A DNA stretch of 11,190 nt from Lawsonibacter sp. (GTDB taxonomy: Bacteria > Bacillota > Clostridia > Oscillospirales > Oscillospiraceae), in NCBI GenBank assembly GCA_022793355.1, contig JAAWCR010000208.1, forward strand, positions 1 to 11,190, given 5' to 3'. Position numbers and translations under genes: made by a program. The notes below the pieces were generated by a model. It was not told the DNA's origin. It did no database searches and worked only from the letters and a program-made list of their open reading frames with translations. Of the stretch, positions 1-4,638 are shown one piece after another (positions within the stretch are counted from its first letter, which is position 1; each line of letters opens with the position of its first letter).

Positions 1-159
1 GCTGTGCCCGTCGCCAGCGTGAACTGCAACCGGGACACGGCGTTTCAGGAAATGCGGGCAGTCAAGGAGCGGTTCGGTAAGACGGGCGGCAACGTAGCCT
101 GCCACGCCTATCAGATTTTCAACCCCGGCGAGGTCGCCCCGGAGCATTTACGCTGCTGA
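1..159 (+). pseudogene. Relaxase/mobilization nuclease remnant (partial, truncated)
   Basis: The frame is open from the first base and ends at a TGA at 157-159, giving about 52 residues. It contains VNCNRDTAFQEMRAVKERFG, then KTGGNVACHAYQIFNPGEV. This resembles the N-terminal part of relaxases of Firmicutes integrative/mobilizable elements, where a conserved Asn-Cys with 'TAFxEM...KxRFGKTGG' precedes a His-rich strand ending 'F.PGEVTPE'. These proteins nick oriT in conjugative transfer. Homology stops just after PGEVAPEH, near base 148, and the frame closes a few codons later. Full relaxases run for several hundred residues, so the metal-binding and C-terminal parts are missing. The 5' part lies outside the window. 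I infer a deletion relic of an integrated element. The family call rests on this short motif only. Confidence 0.6.
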
Positions 160-331
160 GACGAATATTGCTTCCGTTTCAGCCGCCGTGACTTTGGCCC
201 CGCCTCCTGGAGCGTCGGCCTTAACTGTCGGCATTTCTGTTCGGTTGAGTTAAAGGGATAGCCACATTTCAAAATAACCCTTCCAGTAATTTCAATTCTA
301 TGCTTTTTCTGCTGTTTTCTTCTTAAATATG

Positions 332-361
332 AAAAACACCGCATTTTTATGCGGTGTTTTT
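332..361 (-). terminator. Terminator of the tRNA operon (bidirectional hairpin)
   Basis: A perfect 11-bp stem (AAAAACACCGC at 332-342, GCGGTGTTTTT at 351-361) has an 8-base loop. On the minus strand it lies about 28 bases past the CCA end of tRNA-Cys and ends in a T run, as expected of an intrinsic terminator for the tRNA operon. The A run on the other side would let it work on the plus strand too. Confidence 0.8.
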
Positions 362-388
362 CGTCTGCATCTTTTTGGTGACACAGGT

Positions 389-463
389 TGGAGGTGCCAC
401 CCAGATTCGAACTGGGGAGTGGAGCTTTTGCAGAGCTCTGCCTTACCACTTGGCTATGGCACC
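389..463 (-). tRNA. tRNA-Cys (GCA)
   Basis: The reverse complement folds as a cloverleaf. The acceptor pairs are GGTGCCA with TGGCACC, the anticodon loop CTGCAAA carries GCA, and the T-loop is TTCGAAT. The discriminator is U, as expected for tRNA-Cys, and CCA is encoded at 389-391. It is the last gene of the five-tRNA operon, and its 3' end faces the relaxase relic on the left. Confidence 0.96.
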
Positions 464-516
464 GTCCCTATCATCCTATGTTCTTTCAGTAAAGAAAAGA
501 ACGCAATATTTTGGAA

Positions 517-544
517 ACACGGGGCAAAAAACTTTGCCCCGTGT
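517..544 (-). terminator. Perfect 12-bp hairpin between tRNA-Gly and tRNA-Cys
   Basis: The stem is 517-528 (ACACGGGGCAAA) with 533-544 and has a 4-base loop. On the minus strand it starts 1 base after the CCA end of tRNA-Gly. It has the form of an intrinsic terminator, but only a short TT follows the stem. It could be a partial terminator that lowers tRNA-Cys, or a processing signal for the precursor. Confidence 0.5.
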
Positions 545-545
545 C

Positions 546-621
546 TGGAGCGAGTGACGAGGCTCGAACTCGCTACCTCCACCTTGGCAAGGTGGCGCTC
601 TACCAGATGAGCTACACTCGC
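546..621 (-). tRNA. tRNA-Gly (GCC)
   Basis: The reverse complement gives acceptor GCGAGTG paired with CACTCGC, anticodon stem CCACC/GGTGG, loop TTGCCAA with anticodon GCC, T-loop TTCGAGC, discriminator U and an encoded CCA (546-548). It is the fourth gene of the operon. Confidence 0.96.
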
Positions 622-628
622 ATTTGGG

Positions 629-654
629 TCCTCCGCAGGATATCCTGCGGAGGA
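629..654. repeat. 26-base perfect palindrome in the Phe-Gly tRNA spacer
   Basis: TCCTCCGCAGGAT at 629-641 is followed directly by its exact reverse complement up to 654. It fills nearly the whole spacer between tRNA-Phe (CCA end at 655) and tRNA-Gly (start at 621). As RNA it would make a long hairpin with a tight loop. There is no U run, so a role in precursor folding or processing fits better than termination. Confidence 0.7.
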
Positions 655-730
<76 letters not shown>

Positions 731-737
731 AAACTTA

Positions 738-770
738 TTTTTCCTCCGCCCCGAAAGAGAGGAGGAAAAA
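738..770 (-). repeat. Hairpin in the Asp-Phe tRNA spacer
   Basis: TTTTTCCTCC at 738-747 pairs perfectly with GGAGGAAAAA at 761-770 around a 13-base loop. It sits directly after the CCA end of tRNA-Asp on the minus strand and ends in a T run on that strand. This gives it a weak terminator-like form inside the operon. Confidence 0.55.
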
Positions 771-847
<77 letters not shown>

Positions 848-877
848 AAGTAGTTCGGGGGATATAAGGGGTCGAAA

Positions 878-953
878 TGGTGGGAACAACAGGGCTCGAA
901 CCTGTGACCCCATGCTTGTAAGGCATGTGCTCTACCAGCTGAGCTATGCTCCC
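878..953 (-). tRNA. tRNA-Val (TAC)
   Basis: The reverse complement has acceptor GGGAGCA paired with TGTTCCC (one G-U), anticodon stem CATGC/GCATG, loop CTTACAA with anticodon TAC, T-loop TTCGAGC, discriminator A and encoded CCA (878-880). It is the promoter-proximal gene of the operon. Confidence 0.96.
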
Positions 954-984
954 CGGTTTTTGCCGAACTTGCGACGGCTTTGTT

Positions 985-1013
985 ATTATACAAGACCAGA
1001 CCCTACTTGTCAA
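985..1013 (-). promoter_or_regulatory. Promoter of the tRNA operon
   Basis: On the minus strand TTGACA (1008-1013) and TATAAT (985-990) are separated by 17 bases. This is a perfect sigma-A consensus, about 30 bases upstream of tRNA-Val. It fits a strong, constitutive stable-RNA promoter. Confidence 0.92.
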
Positions 1014-1025
1014 CAGGAAAATGAG

Positions 1026-1060
1026 ATTTTTTGCCTTGAAAATTTTTTAGGGGCAAAATC
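1026..1060 (-). terminator. Possible weak terminator after the YiiX-like gene
   Basis: Downstream of the minus-strand gene ending at 1064, TTTTGCC and GGCAAAA can pair around an A/T-rich loop, with a T-rich flank on either strand. The stem is short and has a small bulge. I list it only as a candidate. Confidence 0.35.
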
Positions 1061-1063
1061 GTC

Positions 1064-1597
1064 TCAGGCGATGCCCTGGAAGAGGATATCCCCCAGCTCC
1101 CCCTGGTGGACGGGGCGCAGATTTTTCAGTTGGCACAGATCCGCCGGGCGCAGCAGGGTGGGAGGTTTGGGCAGTTCTACTGCGCCGCACTCCTCCAGAA
1201 GCCCGGCCACAAACTGGGAGCAGAAAAAGTGGTGCCTGCGCTGGAGAGAAAGGTTAAAGTAGCAGGCGAAAGCCCCAAGCACGCTATAGTGATACTCCTC
1301 CCGCTGGGCGTACATGGAGCGAAGCTGCTGGCGCAGGCGCAAATAGGTCTCCTCGCTTACATTCAGCTCATACAAACAGCAGGGGATAGCCCAGCGGTGA
1401 ACCGTGACCTGTTCCTCCACCAGCCCGGCGGGCAGGGCCAGGTAGCGGTATTTACGGGCAAAGCTGTAAAAGGGGCCGCTGGGTCCGTCCAGACCGATGG
1501 AGGCGTGGGTGTAGCTGTCTCGGGTGGCAAAATGGATCAGCCGGGAAAACCAGGTGCCCGACCGGGTGAGTAAAATATGTATGGTACGTTCTGTCAT
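1064..1597 (-). CDS. YiiX/YaeF-like permuted NlpC/P60 cysteine hydrolase
   Basis: The product has 177 residues, no signal peptide and no membrane segment. The order of motifs suggests the circularly permuted NlpC/P60 (papain-like, YiiX/YaeF) fold. A His in YTHASIGLDG (His31) comes first. The putative nucleophile Cys126 follows in FFCSQFVAGLLEECG at the start of a helix, and then comes the Pro-rich LPKPPTLLRPADL. Members of this superfamily hydrolyse amide or ester bonds of cell-wall peptides or lipids; the substrate here cannot be read from the sequence. The start is the ATG at 1597, preceded by an AGGAGGAGG-type ribosome site complementary to 1606-1613. It is transcribed toward the tRNA operon as a single gene. 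Its leader contains the double palindrome at 1621-1660. An alternative is a 'hypothetical protein' with only structural similarity to YiiX. Confidence 0.6.
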   Translation of the reverse strand: MTERTIHILLTRSGTWFSRLIHFATRDSYTHASIGLDGPSGPFYSFARKYRYLALPAGLVEEQVTVHRWAIPCCLYELNVSEETYLRLRQQLRSMYAQREEYHYSVLGAFACYFNLSLQRRHHFFCSQFVAGLLEECGAVELPKPPTLLRPADLCQLKNLRPVHQGELGDILFQGIA

Positions 1598-1620
1598 AGA
1601 TATGTCCTCCTCCTGCGCCG

Positions 1621-1640
1621 TCCGGCGGGTACCCGCCGGA
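1621..1640. promoter_or_regulatory. 20-base perfect palindrome in leader of the YiiX-like gene
   Basis: TCCGGCGGGTACCCGCCGGA equals its own reverse complement. It begins 23 bases upstream of the ATG at 1597. As RNA it would fold into a very stable GC hairpin just before the ribosome site. As DNA it could be an operator half of a twin site with 1641-1660. Confidence 0.6.
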
Positions 1641-1660
1641 CAAAACGACCGGTCGTTTTG
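1641..1660. promoter_or_regulatory. 20-base perfect palindrome, TetR-operator-like
   Basis: CAAAACGACCGGTCGTTTTG is its own reverse complement and touches the palindrome at 1621-1640 with no gap. The form, an A/T-edged dyad around a CGACCGGTCG core, is like operators of TetR-family repressors. No TetR gene is seen in the window, so the binder is unknown. It probably controls the minus-strand gene at 1597 and lies 125 bases from the bioY -35. Confidence 0.55.
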
Positions 1661-1760
1661 AGCATCATTTCTTTTATGGATAAAATACTAGCACATGAAC
1701 TATAAAATGCACTAAAGGAAAGATTAAGATTCTTTAAAATTTGAAAGGGGATTCAAATCG

Positions 1761-1792
1761 ATTGTAAACCATATAAAATAGTAGTTGACAAT
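1761..1792 (+). promoter_or_regulatory. BirA-like biotin operator over the bioY -35
   Basis: ATTGTAAAC (1761-1769) and GTTGACAAT (1784-1792) are inverted repeats with one mismatch, 14 bases apart. They resemble the BirA box (TTGTAAACC, about 13-16 bases, GGTTTACAA), although measured from the CC/GG edges the spacing is somewhat short. The right arm contains the -35 TTGACA. A third, perfectly matching half-site GTTTACAAT lies at 1828-1836, just after the likely transcription start. Bound BirA-biotinyl-AMP would block RNA polymerase. Confidence 0.65.
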
Positions 1793-1813
1793 TTTGGGGA
1801 GGGGATGTATACT
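1785..1813 (+). promoter_or_regulatory. bioY promoter
   Basis: TTGACA (1785-1790), a 17-base spacer and TATACT (1808-1813) form a near-consensus sigma-A promoter. The start of transcription would be near 1820, giving a leader of about 45 bases before the bioY ATG. Confidence 0.85.
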
Positions 1814-1864
1814 GAGTGATGCAAACAGTTTACAATTTGGTTTTGGAAAGGATGTATCCCAACT

Positions 1865-2425
1865 ATGGAGACAAAGACAAAAAGCAGCGTGTATCCCCTG
1901 GCTATGACGGCCGTGATGGCGGCAGTTATTGCGGTAATCGCTCCCTTCTCCATCCCGGCCTGGGGAGAGGTGTCATTTACATTATGCACCTTTGCCCTCT
2001 ATCTATCCCCCTATATTCTGGGCTGGAAGAGGGCGGCAATCGCCACACTGGTCTATATTTTGCTGGGTATGGTGGGTATGCCAGTGTTCAGTAATTTTAA
2101 AGCCGGGCTGGGTGTGCTGGCCGGCCCCACCGGCGGCTATATTCTGGGTTATATCCCCATGGTGATTGTGTGTGGCCTGATTTTGAAGGCCTTCCCTAAA
2201 AACCGCGCAATCCAATTGGGCGGCATGGTTCTTGCTACCGCCGTGCTCTATGCCCTTGGAACGGTTATGTTTTGTGTGCAGACGGAGGCCACATTGGAGC
2301 GGGCCCTTCTGGTCTGTGTGATTCCCTTTATCCCCTTTGACATTGGAAAGATGGTGATTGCCACAGGCTTGGGCCCTGTTTTGCGGGAGCGGCTGGTGAA
2401 AGCCAATATCCACCCGGAGAGCTGA
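1865..2425 (+). CDS. bioY: BioY, biotin-binding S component of ECF transporter
   Basis: The 186-residue protein has about six hydrophobic segments and is an integral membrane protein. BioY binds biotin with high affinity and works with the shared EcfA/EcfA'/EcfT energizing module for uptake; those genes are not in the window. Family motifs seen are GMVGMPVFSNF (68-78), the signature GPTGGYILGY (87-96) and the late FIPFDIGK (155-162). Length matches the family. I chose the ATG at 1865; a GGAAAGG sequence ends about 13 bases upstream, a rather long spacing. An ATG at 1852 is in another frame. It is a single gene with its own promoter and BirA-like operator, so repression by biotin is likely. 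No biotin synthesis genes are nearby, which is consistent with a role in scavenging. Confidence 0.93.
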   Translation: METKTKSSVYPLAMTAVMAAVIAVIAPFSIPAWGEVSFTLCTFALYLSPYILGWKRAAIATLVYILLGMVGMPVFSNFKAGLGVLAGPTGGYILGYIPMVIVCGLILKAFPKNRAIQLGGMVLATAVLYALGTVMFCVQTEATLERALLVCVIPFIPFDIGKMVIATGLGPVLRERLVKANIHPES

Positions 2426-2585
2426 ACAGTTCCCCTTGCCCGCCGCCGCAGAGTAATTTTGAGGCGGCAGCCGTATTGTAAAGGTTTTTGAAATTTTTTC
2501 GGTGGGCCACTTCCCTTGGACTGACCTGAATTTGGAACAATATACTCCCTGCCACGACCAGAAATGGGGCCGGTCGGAACACAAA

Positions 2586-2628
2586 AAATACCCTCTTTTC
2601 ATTTACATTGAATGAAAAGAGGGTATTT
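2586..2628 (+). terminator. Strong hairpin terminator downstream of bioY
   Basis: A perfect 18-bp stem (2586-2603 with 2611-2628) has a 7-base loop. The arms begin with AAA and end with TTT, so it can serve both strands. It lies 160 bases after the bioY stop. A weaker GCCGCC/GGCGGC hairpin is closer to bioY, around 2442-2470, with no adjacent U run. No gene is supported in 2426-2694. Confidence 0.75.
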
Positions 2629-2696
2629 CTAATTGGTACATAAAGACGCTCATTTATTTCTGGCGTACCGCAGCACAACCTGTCATCTGGGTTCTA

Positions 2697-2858
2697 GGGC
2701 TTGTTTGAAACATGGAAAGGTGCCCGATGGCGAGAAATTTTTTCGCCAGACGAAGCCAATTTGACGCAGGAATACTGGATGTATTTCAAAAAAAATTGGC
2801 AAAGCATGGTGGAAAAAGAGCCGGCGTTTGGGCATGCTGACGTGTTTCCAACAAGCCC
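2697..2858. mobile_element. MITE-like element with TA flanks
   Basis: This 162-base element has terminal inverted repeats: GGGCTTGTTTGAAAC (2697-2711) and the reverse complement GGGCTTGTTGGAAAC at 2844-2858, matching at 14 of 15 positions. TA flanks both ends (2695-2696 and 2859-2860), as expected for a target duplication at a TA site. It has no transposase, so it would be moved in trans. The termini resemble those of IS5- or IS630/Tc1-type elements, but I cannot assign a family. A 66-codon frame crosses it and continues past the right end, so it is not a gene of the element. The element sits in the broken restriction nuclease gene. Confidence 0.72.
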
Positions 2859-2859
2859 T

Positions 2860-2963
2860 AATCCTGTCTACATTGCGATGGACCTTTTGAAATCTATGTA
2901 ATAATTGTAGTTGGCGATACTGTCACGAAACCCGGAAAGCCAACCTGAAAAATCTCTCGCCAT
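2860..2963 (-). pseudogene. DpnII-like restriction endonuclease, N-terminal stub (broken)
   Basis: An ATG at 2963 begins one base after the methylase stop and has a GGAAGG ribosome site. The frame reads MARDFSGWLSGFRDSIANYN then YYIDFK. This follows the start of R.DpnII as I recall it (RNFDEWLSTMTDTVADWTYYTDFPKVYKNV). After DFK the frame goes off and meets a TAG. The -1 frame resumes with KVHRNVDRI up to base 2860, which continues the match, so one A has apparently been lost in an A run at 2885-2888. The MITE begins at once after this, and nothing past it matches the rest of the nuclease. The stub is about 34 residues against roughly 280-290 in the family. I infer an inactivated GATC-type nuclease. 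The alignment is from memory and short. Confidence 0.68.
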
Positions 2964-2964
2964 A

Positions 2965-4449
2965 TTAACGCTTCCTTCCATCAAAACCAGCAGTGGAAAT
3001 GATTTTAAAAATATCCCTGTTCGTTTTTAGAAGTTCCTCAATAATGTTTCCAAACATATAAGCATCTGAGCGGTTGGTTTTTTCCTGCACCGCAAGCAGT
3101 TCCATTAACACATACAAAAACCCAACATCATATTCGCCATATTGATTAAGCGTTGTAAACTGTTCTATATTGATGGCTGTTTCTCCGTTTTGAATCAAGG
3201 CCTTCAGCGTTTCATAGTCATTGTTTTTAAGTGGCTGACAGGTATTCCAACAGGTTTGAATCGCAAGCAGATAGCGTTTTGCAAGCGCTTCATTCCCTTG
3301 CATTTTCATCAGCACATCCACTACCCAGTGGATGTGTTTTGGCGTTCTGACTCGGCTTCCCTCTTTCTGATATTTAATTACGATATCATGTTTCGACAGC
3401 TTCCCCTGAAACACATAAATGATGTATTCCTTAAAGGCAAATTCGATAATCGCTTTATCCGTACCTTTTTTTCTCATCTGTGTACCTTTTCGAATATCCA
3501 TAACGGCCCCCTTCTGAAAATTAGAAATAAGCAGTTCCTTTACCTTACCTCTTGCTTTGCTGTTGCAATTGATCATCCGGGCAGCCTCCACACGTTTAAT
3601 CTTATGAGAGGCATAAATATTGTCAAAAAAATTGTCCTCCCTTTGAGTATTTTTGGGATCTGAATTGCTTACAACCACCTTTGCACCCTTCTGGTGCATT
3701 TGATCAACAAATTTCGCAAGCTCAATCTGCGCCTGATCATCGAACAGCAATTCCGTATACGCCGTAAAGTTCGCGGTTTCGGTCAGTGGACGATATGGCG
3801 GATCAAAATACACAAAAGTGTGCTCATCTATGAACGCTGATGACTGGTGATAGTCACCACAGACAATTGTAACGTCTTGGAGCTTTTCAGAAACATTGCG
3901 CAGATTCATTTCATCACAAATGATTGGATTCTTATATGCTCCCATCGGAACATTAAATAAACCTCTTCGGTTCACGCGATAGAGTCCGTTAAAACAGGTT
4001 TTATTCAAAAATATCATTAACGCCGCTTTTTCAATGTTCTCAGTCTCATTGTTATTAATCTTCAAATCGTTAAATCGTTTCCGTTTGTCCATATAATAAA
4101 CTTTACGGTCATTTGCTTTGAGCGGCACATATTCTGCCTGATACACCAAAAGCAGCGATATCAGGCTGTCAATGTTATCCCGAATCATGCAATAGGTATT
4201 GATAAGCTCCGCATTAATATCACTGATATAGACCTCGCGCAGATGATATCGGCTGAGAATATCAAACAAAACAGCGCCGCCGCCTACAAACGGCTCAGCA
4301 TATTTTGTAATTTTATCATTAAACGGATAGTAGCTTTCAATTTCCTTCAGCAACTGTCCCTTGCCGCCGGCCCACTTTAAAATTGGTTTAACGGGTTTCA
4401 TCTGCATGACTGCCAGCTTTTTACCCACTTGTTCTGCCAAAATATTCAC
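2965..4449 (-). CDS. DpnII/Dam-type adenine-N6 DNA methyltransferase with extra C-terminal domain
   Basis: Residues 20-312 are a class D12 alpha-type adenine methylase: ILKWAGGKGQLL (23-34, SAM and substrate pocket), EPFVGGGAVLFD (52-63, motif I), and catalytic DPPY at 216-219 (motif IV). The domain aligns by eye with M.DpnII (FNGLYRVN, YFDPPY.PLTET, SKARGKVKELLISN). It should transfer a methyl group to adenine, probably in GATC. Residues 317-494 are an added domain that I do not recognise, rich in basic and aromatic residues. An ATG at codon 317 (3501-3499) has AGAAGGGGG five bases upstream, so it may once have been, or may still be, a separate gene. The annotated start is GTG at 4449, but AAGAAGGTGA just before it suits the TTG at codon 4 better. 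The gene is AT-richer than its neighbours, which suggests transfer. Its partner nuclease gene downstream is broken. Confidence 0.85.
   Translation of the reverse strand: MNILAEQVGKKLAVMQMKPVKPILKWAGGKGQLLKEIESYYPFNDKITKYAEPFVGGGAVLFDILSRYHLREVYISDINAELINTYCMIRDNIDSLISLLLVYQAEYVPLKANDRKVYYMDKRKRFNDLKINNNETENIEKAALMIFLNKTCFNGLYRVNRRGLFNVPMGAYKNPIICDEMNLRNVSEKLQDVTIVCGDYHQSSAFIDEHTFVYFDPPYRPLTETANFTAYTELLFDDQAQIELAKFVDQMHQKGAKVVVSNSDPKNTQREDNFFDNIYASHKIKRVEAARMINCNSKARGKVKELLISNFQKGAVMDIRKGTQMRKKGTDKAIIEFAFKEYIIYVFQGKLSKHDIVIKYQKEGSRVRTPKHIHWVVDVLMKMQGNEALAKRYLLAIQTCWNTCQPLKNNDYETLKALIQNGETAINIEQFTTLNQYGEYDVGFLYVLMELLAVQEKTNRSDAYMFGNIIEELLKTNRDIFKIISTAGFDGRKR
3507..3515 (-). promoter_or_regulatory. 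Internal ribosome site inside the methylase gene
   Basis: On the minus strand AGAAGGGGG is followed after five bases (CCGTT) by the in-frame ATG at 3501-3499. It lies exactly where the methylase fold ends, as judged against M.DpnII. It could allow separate translation of the 178-residue C-terminal domain. Confidence 0.5.
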
Positions 4450-4488
4450 CTTCTTATTGTAAAACTATTTTCTGATTTCTTTGGTGGA

Positions 4489-4517
4489 AGTATACCACAC
4501 AGGGCCATTGTTCGCAA
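4489..4517 (-). promoter_or_regulatory. Promoter of the methylase gene
   Basis: On the minus strand TTGCGA (4512-4517), a 17-base spacer and TATACT (4489-4494) with an extended TGG before it form a good sigma-A promoter. It lies about 40 bases upstream of the methylase start. Confidence 0.75.
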
Positions 4518-4532
4518 TATGATTGATTCAGT

Positions 4533-4561
4533 TTGGACGTGTTCCATTGGCAGAATATAAC
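4533..4561 (+). promoter_or_regulatory. Candidate upstream promoter of rlmD
   Basis: TTGGAC (4533-4538), a 17-base spacer and TATAAC (4556-4561) point toward rlmD. It lies back to back with the methylase promoter. Confidence 0.5.
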
Positions 4562-4582
4562 GTGGGGCGGAGATCAGCCGCC

Positions 4583-4611
4583 TTTACCTTTTCATTAAAA
4601 TATGATATGAT
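4583..4611 (+). promoter_or_regulatory. Candidate proximal promoter of rlmD
   Basis: TTTACC (4583-4588), a 17-base spacer and TATGAT (4606-4611) lie about 30 bases before the rlmD start. It competes with the candidate at 4533; the sequence alone does not decide. Confidence 0.5.
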
Positions 4612-4638
4612 TACCTGACTTGAAAAGGGGGGATCTCC

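Noticed and set aside
160..250. Minus-strand peptide-like stretch (MPTVKADAPGGGAKVTAAE)
   Set aside because: Short, stops inside, no ribosome site; composition follows the GC-rich sequence. I cannot support it as a gene.
1106..1573. 155-codon plus-strand frame antisense to the YiiX-like gene
   Set aside because: Low-complexity Gly/Ala-rich translation without ribosome site; the minus strand has the ribosome site and the motifs.
2512..2556. Possible promoter TTGGAC with TATACT 19 bases apart after bioY
   Set aside because: No dyad between the boxes and no gene downstream before the strong hairpin at 2586; probably chance.
2701..2901. 66-codon plus-strand frame
   Set aside because: It starts inside the left terminal repeat of the MITE, runs through the right end and continues antisense to the nuclease stub. 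It has no ribosome site and no family look.
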